Counted from the stretch's first letter, positions 19,237 through 29,271 are shown. The stretch: 64,000 nucleotides of DNA from an uncultured Clostridia bacterium (GCA_937891595.1 CALATF010000052.1:20145-84144), one strand, 5' to 3'. Numbers and translations are program-made. The notes: a model not told the origin generated them from the sequence alone.

Positions 19237-19722
19237 ATGCAAAAAGAAACAATTTTAGTTGTGGCAACTGATGAAGAATATCAAAAAGTAAAAGGCAGAA
19301 CGCCATTAAAAATAATTCAAACGGGCATAGGTTATGGCAACGTAATAAATGCTTTAAAAAATTTAGATGCAAAAAAAATAAAAATATATAATGTTGGATA
19401 TGCAGGCAGTAATTTGCTTAAACGTGGAACGTTAGTAAAGGTAAAAAATAGTTATAATCACCACGAAAATGCACAGTTTGATGAAAAACTATACACTTTA
19501 AATGGTACGACCGATTGCTACACATCAAGTGATTTTGTGCTTAGTACAAAAATTCAACAACCTGTTGTTTTTGATATGGAACTTAATGCAATATGCTCCT
19601 TTGGTTTTGAAGTTGAGTCCTATAAAATAGTAAGCGATAACTTATCTATGCAAGAATATGAAGAAGCAGATTTTGAAAAGGCATGGGTAGAAGTTTTAAA
19701 TTTAATTAATAAGGGGAATTAA
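19237..19722 (+). CDS. nucleoside phosphorylase/nucleosidase-like protein
   Basis: 161-residue, compact relative of the purine nucleoside phosphorylase/MTA-SAH nucleosidase fold. QTGIGYGNVINALK (28-41) matches the early GxGxxNA loop. NVGYAGSNLLKRGTLVKV (52-69) matches the GxAG strand, VVFDMELNAIC (110-120) resembles the FDMEAAA substrate-binding motif, and YKIVSDN (129-135) corresponds to the SD motif whose Asp is catalytic. It is shorter than MtnN (about 230), so loops are missing. It sits between a MazG-like gene and gyrA with 6-9 nt gaps, suggesting a nucleoside or nucleotide clean-up role. Confidence 0.75.
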   Translation: MQKETILVVATDEEYQKVKGRTPLKIIQTGIGYGNVINALKNLDAKKIKIYNVGYAGSNLLKRGTLVKVKNSYNHHENAQFDEKLYTLNGTTDCYTSSDFVLSTKIQQPVVFDMELNAICSFGFEVESYKIVSDNLSMQEYEEADFEKAWVEVLNLINKGN

Positions 19723-19728
19723 AAGAAG

Positions 19729-22218
19729 ATGAAAAAACAAGATTATTCAAAAGAATATGAACAAATTGTTGACAACACCAAGTATATTAAAGTTCACCTA
19801 AACGAAGAAATGAAAAAATCGTTTATTTCTTATGCTATGGCTGTTAACGTAAGTCGTGCTATTCCTGATGTTAGGGACGGTTTAAAGCCTGTTCATAGGC
19901 GTATTCTATACGCCATGGGCGAGTTGAATTTATCTAACGACAAACCTTTTAGAAAATGTGCACGTATCGTTGGTGACGTTTTGGGTAAATATCACCCTCA
20001 TGGTGACACTGCTGTTTATGAAGCTCTTGTAAGATTAGCTCAAGACTTTTCTATTAACGAGCCACTTGTTTCTGGACAAGGTAACTTTGGTAGTATAGAC
20101 GGCGATCCTCCTGCTGCTCAACGTTACACAGAAGCAAAGCTTTCAAAAATTGCTGGCGAAATGTTAAAAGAAATAGACAAAGAAACGGTAGATTTCTACC
20201 CTAACTTCGACGGTACTTTGCAACAACCAGTTGTTTTACCTTCACGTTTCCCTAACCTTTTAGTAAATGGTTCAGATGGTATTGCTGTTGGTATGGCTAC
20301 AAATATTCCACCACATAATCTAGGTGAAGTTATTGATGGTGTTATTGCCCTTATTGATAACCCAGAAATTGAAATTGAGGATTTAATTAAAATTATTCCT
20401 GCCCCAGATTTCCCAACAAAAGGTATTATTATGGGTAGAGCAGGTATAAGAAATGCCTATAAAACAGGTAGAGGAAACATTGTTCTTAGAGCAAGAACTG
20501 AAATTGAAGAAGAGGAAAGAAGAAGTCGCATAATTATTACCGAACTTCCTTATCAAGTAAACAAAGCAAAATTAATTGAACTTATTGCTAACCTTGTAAA
20601 AGATAAAAAAATTGAAGGTATTAGCGATATTAAAGAAGAATCTGACCGAACAGGTATGAGAATTGTTGTTGATGTTAAAAAAGATGCAAATCCACAAGTA
20701 GTTTTAAATCTTTTATACAAACACACGCCACTTCAACAAGGCCAAGGAATTATTTTCCTAGCTCTTGTAGATGGCGAACCAAAAATATTAAATTTAAAAC
20801 AAATGCTTTATTATTACTTGCTTCACCAAAAAGAAATAGTTACTAGAAGAACTCGCTATGACCTTGAAAGAGCACAAGAAAAAGCACACATTTTAGAAGG
20901 CTTAGCAATAGCTTTAGCTAATGTAGATGAAGTTGTTAGAATTATTAAAAAGAGTGAAGATAAAGTAGACGCAAATAACAAATTACGCCAAAAATTCTTG
21001 CTTAGCGAAAAACAAGCCACCGCTATTTTGGAAATGCGTTTGCAACGACTAACTAGTCTTGAAGTTCAAAAAATTCGCGAAGAATTAGACGGATTACGCA
21101 TTCAAATTGCTGAATATAAGGCTATTTTAAAAAGCGAACAACGAGTTTTGGATATTGTTAGAAACGAACTTAACGAAGTTAAAGAAAAATATGCAAGACC
21201 AAGACAAAGTGAAATTAGCGTTGACTTTGACGATATTGATATTGAAGACCTTATTGAAAAAGAAGATGTTGTAATTTCTCTTACTCATTTTGGTTATATT
21301 AAACGTCAGCCTGTAAATGAATATAAAACACAAAAACGTGGTGGTGTAGGTGTGAACGCACACAAGACAAAAGAAGAAGACTTTGTTAAAAAGATGTTTA
21401 TTGCAAATACTCATGATAATTTGTTATTCTTCACAAGCAAAGGACGAGTTTTCTGTCAAAAAGCTTACACCATACCAGAGGCTCAAAAATCAGCCAAAGG
21501 CAGAGCAATCATTAATTTACTACATTTATCCGAAAATGAAACAGTTACCGAAATTTTAACTCTTTCTAATGACTTAAAAGGCTATTTAATTATGGCTACA
21601 AAAGGTGGCTTAATTAAAAAGACTTCTATTGATGAATTTAAGCATATTAATAAAAATGGTAAAATAGCAATTAAGTTACTTGATAACGACTCGTTAATAA
21701 GCGTAGACATCACAAATGGTAGAGATGAAATTATAGTTGCTACACATGAAGGAAAATGCATAAGATTTAGTGAAGAAAATGTTAGAAAAATGGGTAGAAG
21801 TTCACAAGGTGTAAAGAGTATTAGTCTTAATAAGAAAGATTATGTTGTAGATATGTCAGTAATTAAAAAAGGTTGTCAAATCTTAACAATATCTGAAAAC
21901 GGTTACGGTAAACGTAGCGACCCTAACGACTATCGCTTACAAACACGAGGTGGTAAAGGTATTAAAGCTGGTGTATTCAACCAAAAAACAGGTAAACTTG
22001 TAAACTTAAAACAAATTAAAATGGAACAAGATGTTATTCTAATTTCAGATAATGGAACAATTATTAGGTTAGAAGCAGAACAAATTAGCAAAATAGGTAG
22101 AAATACTCAAGGCGTTAAGATTATGCGACTTAAAGATAAGAGCTATAAAGTAGTTTGTGCGTCTGTTGCTGAACACGAAGAAGTTGAAGAAACTGAAGAA
22201 GTTGAAGGCGAAGAATAA
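19729..22218 (+). CDS. gyrA: DNA gyrase subunit A
   Basis: Breakage-reunion subunit of gyrase, 829 residues. The quinolone-resistance region [20 protein letters not shown] begins near residue 88, with Tyr in [10 protein letters not shown] (near 127-136) as the catalytic tyrosine. The C-terminal beta-pinwheel contains a GyrA-box-like QKRGGVG near 527, distinguishing it from ParC, and ends in an acidic Glu-rich tail. It is the last gene of the gyrB-gyrA unit and has a very strong terminator. Confidence 0.97.
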   Translation: MKKQDYSKEYEQIVDNTKYIKVHLNEEMKKSFISYAMAVNVSRAIPDVRDGLKPVHRRILYAMGELNLSNDKPFRKCARIVGDVLGKYHPHGDTAVYEALVRLAQDFSINEPLVSGQGNFGSIDGDPPAAQRYTEAKLSKIAGEMLKEIDKETVDFYPNFDGTLQQPVVLPSRFPNLLVNGSDGIAVGMATNIPPHNLGEVIDGVIALIDNPEIEIEDLIKIIPAPDFPTKGIIMGRAGIRNAYKTGRGNIVLRARTEIEEEERRSRIIITELPYQVNKAKLIELIANLVKDKKIEGISDIKEESDRTGMRIVVDVKKDANPQVVLNLLYKHTPLQQGQGIIFLALVDGEPKILNLKQMLYYYLLHQKEIVTRRTRYDLERAQEKAHILEGLAIALANVDEVVRIIKKSEDKVDANNKLRQKFLLSEKQATAILEMRLQRLTSLEVQKIREELDGLRIQIAEYKAILKSEQRVLDIVRNELNEVKEKYARPRQSEISVDFDDIDIEDLIEKEDVVISLTHFGYIKRQPVNEYKTQKRGGVGVNAHKTKEEDFVKKMFIANTHDNLLFFTSKGRVFCQKAYTIPEAQKSAKGRAIINLLHLSENETVTEILTLSNDLKGYLIMATKGGLIKKTSIDEFKHINKNGKIAIKLLDNDSLISVDITNGRDEIIVATHEGKCIRFSEENVRKMGRSSQGVKSISLNKKDYVVDMSVIKKGCQILTISENGYGKRSDPNDYRLQTRGGKGIKAGVFNQKTGKLVNLKQIKMEQDVILISDNGTIIRLEAEQISKIGRNTQGVKIMRLKDKSYKVVCASVAEHEEVEETEEVEGEE

Positions 22219-22229
22219 TTTCTATTAAT

Positions 22230-22268
22230 AAAAAGTAGCAAGGGTTAAATAAACCCTTGCTACTTTTT
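22230..22268 (+). terminator. gyrA terminator
   Basis: A perfect 17-bp stem (aaaaagtagcaagggtt and its complement) with a 5-nt loop, ending in a T-run. Confidence 0.93.
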
Positions 22269-22480
22269 ATCATTATTATAAAAATAACATTCAAACAAAT
22301 GATCAAATTAAAAAAAATCGCTTAATATAAACATATTATTAATTATTATAGTTAAAATAGCAATTTTACATTATATAATATTGTTTATTAATTATCATAC
22401 TATTTTTTTATCTTTCATATTATTAAATATACAAAACAACATAAAAATGTGTTTGTTAATCTTTTTTAAAAGGAATTAAT

Positions 22481-22768
22481 ATGGAAGTAATAGAGCAAGA
22501 GAAGGCAAAGGAATTTTATGAAAGCCAAATTACCTTAACTAATAGAGCAAAACTAACTTTATCTGGCGTTGAAAAGGTGTATGAAACAAACGAAAGTAAA
22601 GTACAATTAAAAGTTTCTGGTTCAAACTTAGTTATTGCAGGTGAAAAATTAAATATTTCTAGGCTAGATGTAGAAAGCGGTGTTGTTCAAATAGACGGGT
22701 TAATAAATGAACTAAAATTTCAGGTAGGAGATAACAAAGGGGGGTTATTTAAAAAGATTTTTAAATGA
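22481..22768 (+). CDS. yabP: YabP/YqfC-family sporulation protein
   Basis: 95 residues. The core ITLTNRAKLTLSGVEKVYETNESKVQLKVSGSNLVIAGEKLNISRLDVESGVVQIDG is the YabP domain, in which the N-R-x-x-L-x-x-x-G-V start and the GxxLxI turn are conserved. In B. subtilis YabP is needed for spore coat/cortex formation and its gene lies with yabQ and divIC near the chromosome start. The same trio order appears here. ATG 22481 is preceded by aaagga and overlaps the next gene by 4 nt at its end (ATGA). It suggests a sporulating lineage. Confidence 0.88.
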   Translation: MEVIEQEKAKEFYESQITLTNRAKLTLSGVEKVYETNESKVQLKVSGSNLVIAGEKLNISRLDVESGVVQIDGLINELKFQVGDNKGGLFKKIFK

Positions 22769-23292
22769 TACTTTTCCCTACATTTAATCATGTACTGTTG
22801 CTGTTTTTATATGTTTATTTAGGACTTGTGTCTGGTATAATATTCAAAATTATTGATAAGTTTTCCACCTTGATAAAAGCAAAAGTGGATAAACCCTTTT
22901 CTCATTTAAAAAAAGAGAAAATAGAAACGTCAACAAACTATGGTAAAACTAAAAAAAAGTTAAAAAATACTGAAAATATATCAAAAATAAAAAAACAAAA
23001 ACAAGCAAAAAATCATTTAATTATATTTAAAATAATATTGAATAAAACTAGAGTATATTTAGTTAAAGGTTTTTCTTCTTGCATTTTAATAGTTACTTTA
23101 GTATGTTTGGTTTTTGTAAGTTTTTTAATAAACTTGCAGTTAAATTTTGGCGAAATTAGAATAATATATGTTTGCGTTTGGGTGCTTTCCTTTTTTGTTG
23201 GTAAAAGATTTTTTAATTTGCTTGCCAACTATATAACTAATTTTTATAATTACTTATGTAAAAGGAAAAGTAAAAATGGCACAGCAGAATAA
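22765..23292 (+). CDS. yabQ: YabQ-like spore cortex membrane protein
   Basis: 175 residues with a hydrophobic N-terminal segment (about 8-31), a long basic Lys-rich stretch (38-88), and two further membrane segments (about 102-125 and 131-150). This fits the poorly conserved YabQ family, and the call rests mainly on its 4-nt overlap with yabP and the divIC-like gene following. Sequence alone gives only moderate support. Confidence 0.6.
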   Translation: MILFPTFNHVLLLFLYVYLGLVSGIIFKIIDKFSTLIKAKVDKPFSHLKKEKIETSTNYGKTKKKLKNTENISKIKKQKQAKNHLIIFKIILNKTRVYLVKGFSSCILIVTLVCLVFVSFLINLQLNFGEIRIIYVCVWVLSFFVGKRFFNLLANYITNFYNYLCKRKSKNGTAE

Positions 23293-23473
23293 TAACAACA
23301 AAACAAAACTTTTAATATTTATGCTTTTAGCTATAATAATACTTTTAGTTGCAGGAATTGTTTATCAGTTTGTAGTTATAAAAAGGCTAGAAAAACAACA
23401 AAACGCAAATGCAATTATTAGCGTAGTTAATGAAGAAAATTCGAAAATGTTAAATTATAAAAATTTTTTATAA
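23276..23473 (+). CDS. short DivIC/FtsL-like septum protein
   Basis: 65 residues with a Lys-rich N-terminus, one membrane segment (about 11-32, LLIFMLLAIIILLVAGIVYQF) and a short coiled-coil-like tail with repeated Asn and Glu. This is a DivIC layout but about half its usual length (roughly 100-125). It overlaps yabQ by 17 nt, the conserved yabP-yabQ-divIC order. It may be a reduced DivIC or a truncated remnant. Confidence 0.5.
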   Translation: MAQQNNNNKTKLLIFMLLAIIILLVAGIVYQFVVIKRLEKQQNANAIISVVNEENSKMLNYKNFL

Positions 23474-23500
23474 AAAATCTTCGCAATTTTTAGTTATAAG

Positions 23501-23529
23501 TTGACTAATTTTAAGAATAATTTTATAAT
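23501..23529 (+). promoter_or_regulatory. sigma-A-type promoter of the small membrane protein
   Basis: TTGACT, 17-nt spacer, TATAAT, about 36 nt upstream of ATG 23566, with aaagggg as the ribosome site. Confidence 0.8.
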
Positions 23530-23565
23530 ATATGCATATATTGATAATAAAAGGGGAAAATTAAT

Positions 23566-23787
23566 ATGGCAAAAAAATCTGATTATTTTGGTTTAGGATA
23601 TCTTGTTAGCTTAATTCTTGCAATTATTCCTGTAACTGCATGGATCTGCGGAGCTCTTACAAGATTTTCAGAAGGCAAAATCGTTGCTGGCTTAATTAGA
23701 TTAATCTTCGGTTTCACAATCGTTTGGATTATCGACTTAGTATTAATGATTTTAAGCAAACATATCTTTAGATTACTTAACGTTTAA
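23566..23787 (+). CDS. small two-segment membrane protein
   Basis: 73 residues with two hydrophobic segments, about 11-31 and 39-64, separated by a short loop RFSEGKIVAG. It has a strong promoter, a strong ribosome site and a strong terminator, so it is likely well expressed on its own. I do not recognise the family, although small proteins of this kind are common in gut Clostridia. Confidence 0.75.
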   Translation: MAKKSDYFGLGYLVSLILAIIPVTAWICGALTRFSEGKIVAGLIRLIFGFTIVWIIDLVLMILSKHIFRLLNV

Positions 23788-23789
23788 TC

Positions 23790-23825
23790 AAAAAAAACAA
23801 CCTTGAAAAACAGGTTGTTTTTTTT
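23790..23825 (+). terminator. terminator of the small membrane protein
   Basis: A 14-bp stem aaaaaaaacaacct/aggttgtttttttt with an 8-nt loop, symmetric enough to serve the converging MFS gene too. Confidence 0.85.
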
Positions 23826-23843
23826 ATGCTCATTAAAAAATAA

Positions 23844-25064
23844 TTAATAAAGTTTATTGTTTTGTAAATAGTCTACAAGTATTTCTCTTGTTGTTTCTTC
23901 ATTTTTTGGAATAAAATAAGAGCAGGAAGCAAATGTTAAACCTATAATAGCAAAACAAGGAATAAACATGAACGGCCCTATAGCCATTAAACCATGAATA
24001 ACAATTTGAACTAACCTAGACGCCTGAGCTCTGTTATTAAGCGCCACGTTACTTACACCCAGTATTTTACATCTTGTCATCATTCTTGAATAACAGAATA
24101 TGCTAATAAATGAATATAAAAAGCCTATTACACCAAAAATTATTACATCTAGCCAAATTAAAGTTGCAACAAAAGGAACAGCACAGACTAAAGCTCCTGA
24201 TGCAATACAACAGATGCACACTATTTTTGTTATATCTATTTTTTCATCTAACTTTCCGGCAATAAAGTTACCTAAACCAAAACTAGCATAAAATGAAGCT
24301 TGAATGTAAGCGGTAAAAGTGTAACTTTCGGCACTAACCTTAAACAAATATAACGAAAATAAATTCATTAAAGCATCTAAAACACAAAAAGCAAAGTATA
24401 TTCCAAAATATCTTAACAAAAGTTTCTTAGTAATAACTTTTTGCTGGTGCTGTTTAATTTTAATATCTTTAAAACTTTCTACAGCATTAGAAGTTGCATC
24501 CTTATTAAATGTCTTTTCATTTTTTTGCCTAAAATAATAAATTAATAGCGGAATTACCGAGATTAAGTAACAAACGCAAGCAATTACAGCAACAATCCAT
24601 TTAGGAAGGTTATCTAAAAATAAACCACCTAAAATAATAGCGGCAATAACTCCAGTGTATTCAAGTAATCTTGAAAAACCATTAGAGGAAGACCCCTTAC
24701 CATAGGAAGCATAGTTATATGTTAATTCCATAGGTAAATCTTTAAAGGCAACAGCAAGTGAATGGAATAGTGCAGAAAGTATTATGCCAAGAACAATCAT
24801 TTGGGTATCAAGCAAAATAATAGAAAGTGAATATGCTAAGAAAGGAAAGGTCCTAATAAATAAAAACACCTGAGGTTTCTTTTCCATTTGTTTTAAAAAT
24901 ATTTGAGAAAAGAAAATTCTAAGAGTCATATTTAATGCTAAAAACAAAAAGGCATAAGAAAAGTTATGTGTGCTTTTATAAATTATTAAAGCCAAAAAAG
25001 CCCCTACAATGTTAGAAGCAAACTGGGAAAATATCTTGTGAAAATTTAATAATTTTAATTGCAT
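23844..25064 (-). CDS. MFS-type transporter
   Basis: 406-residue polytopic membrane protein with about 12 hydrophobic segments in two halves separated by a charged loop (about 197-228). Features such as SRLLEYTGVIAAIILGGLFLD and the pairing of segments are in keeping with the major facilitator superfamily. No diagnostic substrate motif is seen. ATG 25064 is preceded by aaaggt. It converges with the small membrane protein gene. Confidence 0.7.
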   Translation of the reverse strand: MQLKLLNFHKIFSQFASNIVGAFLALIIYKSTHNFSYAFLFLALNMTLRIFFSQIFLKQMEKKPQVFLFIRTFPFLAYSLSIILLDTQMIVLGIILSALFHSLAVAFKDLPMELTYNYASYGKGSSSNGFSRLLEYTGVIAAIILGGLFLDNLPKWIVAVIACVCYLISVIPLLIYYFRQKNEKTFNKDATSNAVESFKDIKIKQHQQKVITKKLLLRYFGIYFAFCVLDALMNLFSLYLFKVSAESYTFTAYIQASFYASFGLGNFIAGKLDEKIDITKIVCICCIASGALVCAVPFVATLIWLDVIIFGVIGFLYSFISIFCYSRMMTRCKILGVSNVALNNRAQASRLVQIVIHGLMAIGPFMFIPCFAIIGLTFASCSYFIPKNEETTREILVDYLQNNKLY

Positions 25065-25152
25065 GGCATTACCTTTTTACGTTGAGTATTTTTAAATAAA
25101 TATATATTAAAAATTAGTTTAAAATTATATTTAAATTTTACTAAAATAATGC

Positions 25153-25180
25153 TTGAAAATCAAACAAATAAGTATATAAT
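25153..25180 (+). promoter_or_regulatory. queH promoter abutting the start codon
   Basis: TTGAAA (25153-25158), 16-nt spacer, TATAAT (25175-25180), then 6 nt to ATG 25187. No Shine-Dalgarno is present, so the message should be leaderless. Confidence 0.75.
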
Positions 25181-25186
25181 TTAAAT

Positions 25187-25732
25187 ATGAATAAAAAGAA
25201 ATTATTACTACACAGTTGCTGTGGACCATGTAGCACAAGTGTTATAGAAAAATTAAAAAACGAGTATGATTTAACAATATTTTATTATAACCCAAATATA
25301 TATCCACAAGAGGAGTATATAAAACGACTTAACGAACAAATTAAGTATTTAAAATTATCTAATCAAAATATTATTGTTATAGACGGCACTTACCAAGATA
25401 ATGCGTTATTTGAAAAAGCTTACCAAGGTTATGAAACTTGTAAAGAAGGTGGCAGTAGATGTGAAAAATGCATATATCTTAGACTTAAAAAAACTGCAGA
25501 ATATGCAAAAAATAACAACTTTGATGTTTTTGCCTCTACCTTAAGTGTAAGCCCACACAAAAATGCTAAATTAATAAACGATTTAGGCACAAAACTACAA
25601 GAAGAATATAAAATAGAATATTTATTATCTGATTTTAAAAAGCAAGACGGATATTTAAATAGTATAAAAATATCCAAAGAATATGATTTATATCGTCAAA
25701 AATATTGTGGCTGCAAATATTCAATTTATTAA
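25187..25732 (+). CDS. queH: epoxyqueuosine reductase QueH
   Basis: Non-cobalamin enzyme that converts epoxyqueuosine to queuosine in tRNA anticodons, using an iron-sulfur cluster. The 181-residue protein shows the QueH (DUF208) pattern: HSCCGPCS (9-16), YYNPNIYPQEEYIKR (33-47), EGGSRCEKCIYLRL (85-98) and YCGCKYS (174-180). FASTLSVSPHKN is also typical. It reads alone; a possible queuosine-precursor transporter lies at 32372. The predicted leaderless start is described with its promoter. Confidence 0.93.
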   Translation: MNKKKLLLHSCCGPCSTSVIEKLKNEYDLTIFYYNPNIYPQEEYIKRLNEQIKYLKLSNQNIIVIDGTYQDNALFEKAYQGYETCKEGGSRCEKCIYLRLKKTAEYAKNNNFDVFASTLSVSPHKNAKLINDLGTKLQEEYKIEYLLSDFKKQDGYLNSIKISKEYDLYRQKYCGCKYSIY

Positions 25733-25745
25733 AAAAATCCTCTAA

Positions 25746-28181
25746 TTATTTAGAGGACTTTTTATTTATTTTAAGTTTTATTTTTTTATGTTTTTTCAAA
25801 TCGTTTTCTAGGGCCTTGTCGCTACTTTCTAAAACGTTTTTCATCCATTTAATTTCTAGCAGTTTTTCGCAAAGCTTTTTAAACATTGCGTAAAAAGCAA
25901 AAATTAAAACACAAACAACTAATATAAATATTTGGTTTTGATTAGATAGTTCTACATATCCAAAGAACTCTGTAGGAATTAAAATAAGACAAGTTATACA
26001 AATAAACAACAATCCAAAACAAATATATGCTCTAAACTTATTTAAAGGAATGCAAACATTAAATAAAATAGCGAAAGCTCCAAGTGTTACAGTGTAAGAA
26101 AGTATAGTAGGTAATATTTCAAAATTATTAGTTATGCTGCAGTAAATATAACAAGCCATAGCGCTTAAGAATAATATTAAAGCACCGGGTAGTGCTTTAG
26201 ACGCCAAACTACCTATAAATGAACCTTTAATTCTTTCATTATTAGGTTGTAAAGCAAGTAAGAAAGCCGGAATACCTATAAAAACTGTTTCCCAAATTAA
26301 AATTTGGTTTGCTTGTAATGGATAAACAAAAGTAGGTGATATTAAAACAAAGATTGTTAAGAAAATTGTAAAGAAAGTTTTAGTTAAGAATAATGACGAT
26401 GCTTTAGAAATATTATTAATAACACGTCTTCCTTCAGCCACAATTTTAGGCATTGTAGAAAAATTATTTTCTAACATAACAATATCGCTAGCACTTCTTG
26501 TTGCCGCACTACCGCTTGCCATAGCAATAGAACAATCAGATTCTTTTAGCGCTAAAATATCGTTAACACCATCGCCTGTCATAGCAACAATTTTGCCTTT
26601 GTCTTGTAAAGCACTAACAATAATACACTTTTGCTCTGGTGTAACACGTCCAAATACATTATATTTGAAAGCCGCTTCGGCAACTTCTTCCTCGCTCATA
26701 CCTTCAAGACTAATGCAATTATCTGCTCCTATAACACCAACCTTTTTACTTATGTTACTTACTGTATCTACGTTGTCGCCCGATATAATTTTTATGTCAA
26801 CATCATTAGTATTAAACCACTCTATAGTTTCTTTAGCGTCTGGTCTAATATTATCTTGAATGGTAATCATAGCAAGTGGAGTAGTGTTTAATTCAATTTG
26901 TTCTTTTTTAATATCAGTTTTATTTTTGCATAACAAAACCACTCTATAGCCGTTTGTTGTAAAGTCCTTAATTGTTTGTTTTACACCTTTTTCTAACTTA
27001 GAACATACAAATTCAGGGGCCCCCAAAACATATGTGCCTTTGTCTTTAAATGTAACTACAGAATATTTTCTTTCGCTACTAAATTCAATAGTGTCTTTAA
27101 CTTCCCAGTCTTTTTTTGTTCCAAAGGGATTTTTTAACGCTCTTTGTGTTTGGTTAATAGCTTTAAATGCTTGAATATAATTTGGCATTATAACTTCAAT
27201 GTCTTCATAAACGCTATTTATAGCAAGTGTTCCAGTTACCGACATTGTTCCGTCTGTAATAGTACCTGTTTTATCTAAACATAAAACATTAGCCCTTGCC
27301 AACATTTCAATGCTATAAAGTTCTTGAACTAAAGTCTTTTTTCTAGCAAGTTTTAAAACACTTACAACTAACGAAACGCTAGTTAATAAGAAAATTCCAA
27401 CCGGCATCATTCCCATAACCGAGCCAGATATAGTTATAATAGCTTCTGAAAAATTATTTCCATTATATGCGTCAAAGAAAGACAATAAACCAAGCGGAAT
27501 TAAAAGAATGCCAACTGTTTTAATTATAAAGTTTAAAGTTCTTAAAATTTCACTTTGATTACCTTTAAGCTCTCTGGCTTTCTTAATAAGAGTAGCCGAA
27601 TAACTTTCTAACCCAACTTTTACTACTTGTGCTTTACAAAAGCCACTTACAACATAACTACCACCAAGTAATGTTGCGTTATCCGTTTTTCTAATAGGTC
27701 TACTTTCCCCAGTAATTAAACTTTCGTTAACTTCTACTTTTCCTTCAATTACAACACAGTCTGCACAAATTTGGTCGCCAGTTTCAAAGAAAATAATATC
27801 GTCTTCAACAACAGCGTCAATATCTACATTAATTTTTCTTCCATGACGCAAGACTTTAACCTTCGTTTTGCCAAGAACTGTAATTTTATCTACAACTGAT
27901 TTGGCTTTAATTTCTTGAATTAAACCTATAAGCAAGTTAGCAGCAAAAATAAATATGAATGTTATATTTTCAAAACTATCCGCAATAATTAAAAGGGTAG
28001 CCATAAAAACGCATATTAAGTTAAACCAAGTGCAAAAGTTATCAATAACAATTTTAAAATATGACTTAGTTTTTTTTGTGTTTAACTTGTTAACTTTATC
28101 TTGCTTTATGCGTTCTTCAACTTGAACTTTGCTAAGGCCTACGTCAAAATCTATTTCAGTGTTAAGTTTTAATTCTTCCAT
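25746..28181 (-). CDS. P-type cation-transporting ATPase (Exp7/CtpE-like)
   Basis: 811-residue P-type ATPase. TGES is at 157-160 (actuator domain), DKTGT begins at D303 (the phosphorylated aspartate), and MTGDGVNDILALKESDCSIAM marks the hinge. The membrane motif MMPVG (258-262) replaces the CPC of heavy-metal pumps and the PEGLP of SERCA. The C-terminal half has six hydrophobic segments. Overall features resemble the Exp7/CtpE group, some of which are implicated in calcium uptake; the ion is not certain. No heavy-metal-binding domain is present. The gene is divergent from ttcA with both promoters in the 97-nt gap. Confidence 0.85.
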   Translation of the reverse strand: MEELKLNTEIDFDVGLSKVQVEERIKQDKVNKLNTKKTKSYFKIVIDNFCTWFNLICVFMATLLIIADSFENITFIFIFAANLLIGLIQEIKAKSVVDKITVLGKTKVKVLRHGRKINVDIDAVVEDDIIFFETGDQICADCVVIEGKVEVNESLITGESRPIRKTDNATLLGGSYVVSGFCKAQVVKVGLESYSATLIKKARELKGNQSEILRTLNFIIKTVGILLIPLGLLSFFDAYNGNNFSEAIITISGSVMGMMPVGIFLLTSVSLVVSVLKLARKKTLVQELYSIEMLARANVLCLDKTGTITDGTMSVTGTLAINSVYEDIEVIMPNYIQAFKAINQTQRALKNPFGTKKDWEVKDTIEFSSERKYSVVTFKDKGTYVLGAPEFVCSKLEKGVKQTIKDFTTNGYRVVLLCKNKTDIKKEQIELNTTPLAMITIQDNIRPDAKETIEWFNTNDVDIKIISGDNVDTVSNISKKVGVIGADNCISLEGMSEEEVAEAAFKYNVFGRVTPEQKCIIVSALQDKGKIVAMTGDGVNDILALKESDCSIAMASGSAATRSASDIVMLENNFSTMPKIVAEGRRVINNISKASSLFLTKTFFTIFLTIFVLISPTFVYPLQANQILIWETVFIGIPAFLLALQPNNERIKGSFIGSLASKALPGALILFLSAMACYIYCSITNNFEILPTILSYTVTLGAFAILFNVCIPLNKFRAYICFGLLFICITCLILIPTEFFGYVELSNQNQIFILVVCVLIFAFYAMFKKLCEKLLEIKWMKNVLESSDKALENDLKKHKKIKLKINKKSSK

Positions 28182-28187
28182 ACACTT

Positions 28188-28196
28188 ATTTTATCA
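28188..28196 (-). promoter_or_regulatory. extended -10 of the P-type ATPase gene abutting the start
   Basis: TGA-TAAAAT on the minus strand, then aagtgt (6 nt), then ATG 28181. No Shine-Dalgarno precedes the ATG. It is identical to the recF element. Confidence 0.65.
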
Positions 28197-28265
28197 AATA
28201 TTAATAAAAATTACTACTACAAAAATTAAAAAATAAAAAAAACTTTTAATTATTTTATAATAATG

Positions 28266-28271
28266 TATAAT
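28266..28271 (+). promoter_or_regulatory. -10 of the ttcA-like gene abutting the start codon
   Basis: TATAAT followed by attaagt (7 nt) and ATG 28279, without Shine-Dalgarno. A matching -35 is not clear. Confidence 0.55.
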
Positions 28272-28278
28272 ATTAAGT

Positions 28279-29139
28279 ATGAAAGAAATAAGTAAAAGTA
28301 TACAAATAGAAAGAAGTTTAATAAAAAAATTTAGAAAAGATATTTTTGCACCTTTTGTACGGGCATTAAAAACATACGATATGTTGCAACCAAACGATAA
28401 AATTGCCGTTTGTATTTCAGGTGGTAAAGATTCTATGTTGCTTGCAAAATGCATGCAAGAAATTGCAAAGCATGGTCAAATGCCCATAGAACTTGTTTTT
28501 TTAGTGATGAATCCCGGCTATAACCAAAAAAATCACAAAAAGATTTTAGAAAATGCTAAAAAATTAAATATTCCTATTACCGTTTTTGAAACACAAATTT
28601 TTGATGCTGTAAAAGATGTGCAAGATTCTCCTTGCTATCTTTGTGCACGCATGCGCAGGGGATATTTATATTCAAAGGCAAAAGAGCTTGGTTGCAATAA
28701 AATAGCCCTAGGACATCATTTTGATGATGTGATTGAAACTATTTTAATGAGTATGCTTTATGGTGCAGAAATGAAAACCATGATGCCAAAAGTGATAAGC
28801 CAAAATTTTGAAGGAATGGAGCTTATTAGACCTTTGTATTTTGTAAAAGAAGAAAGTATAATAAAATGGGCAAATTATAATGATTTAGATTTTATTCGTT
28901 GTGCTTGCAGGTTTACAGAAAATCTTGAAAAAGATGAAATGTCTTCTAAGCGTGAAGAAATGAAAAAGCTTATTAGCGAACTTAGAAAAGTTTATAAAAA
29001 TGTGGATATAAACATAATGCAAAGTGCACATAATGTAAATCTTGATACGCTGGTCGGTTATAAAAAAGACGGAAAGACGTATGACTTTTTAACCTTATAC
29101 AATATACGTAAAGAAGATAAATTAAAAAATAAAAATTAA
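28279..29139 (+). CDS. TtcA-family tRNA thiolase (PP-loop ATPase)
   Basis: 286-residue PP-loop adenylyltransferase. The PP-loop is CISGGKDSMLLAK (near 52-64), with CYLCARMRRGYLY (CxxC, near 118), GHHFDDVIETILM and a further CAC motif near 213 that would complete cluster ligation. This arrangement fits TtcA-type enzymes, which thiolate cytidine 32 or related positions in tRNA. The exact tRNA target in Bacillota homologues is not settled, so I leave out a symbol. Confidence 0.82.
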   Translation: MKEISKSIQIERSLIKKFRKDIFAPFVRALKTYDMLQPNDKIAVCISGGKDSMLLAKCMQEIAKHGQMPIELVFLVMNPGYNQKNHKKILENAKKLNIPITVFETQIFDAVKDVQDSPCYLCARMRRGYLYSKAKELGCNKIALGHHFDDVIETILMSMLYGAEMKTMMPKVISQNFEGMELIRPLYFVKEESIIKWANYNDLDFIRCACRFTENLEKDEMSSKREEMKKLISELRKVYKNVDINIMQSAHNVNLDTLVGYKKDGKTYDFLTLYNIRKEDKLKNKN

Positions 29140-29271
29140 TTGTTTTATTTTATAACGTACCAGTAGTTTTACTCTTATTATCCGCAAAATTAAAGCAAAA
29201 CAGGCTGTTTATAAATAATAAACGTACAATAAGTCGAAAATAAAAACAATAAGTTATGCCAGTTATATAAT

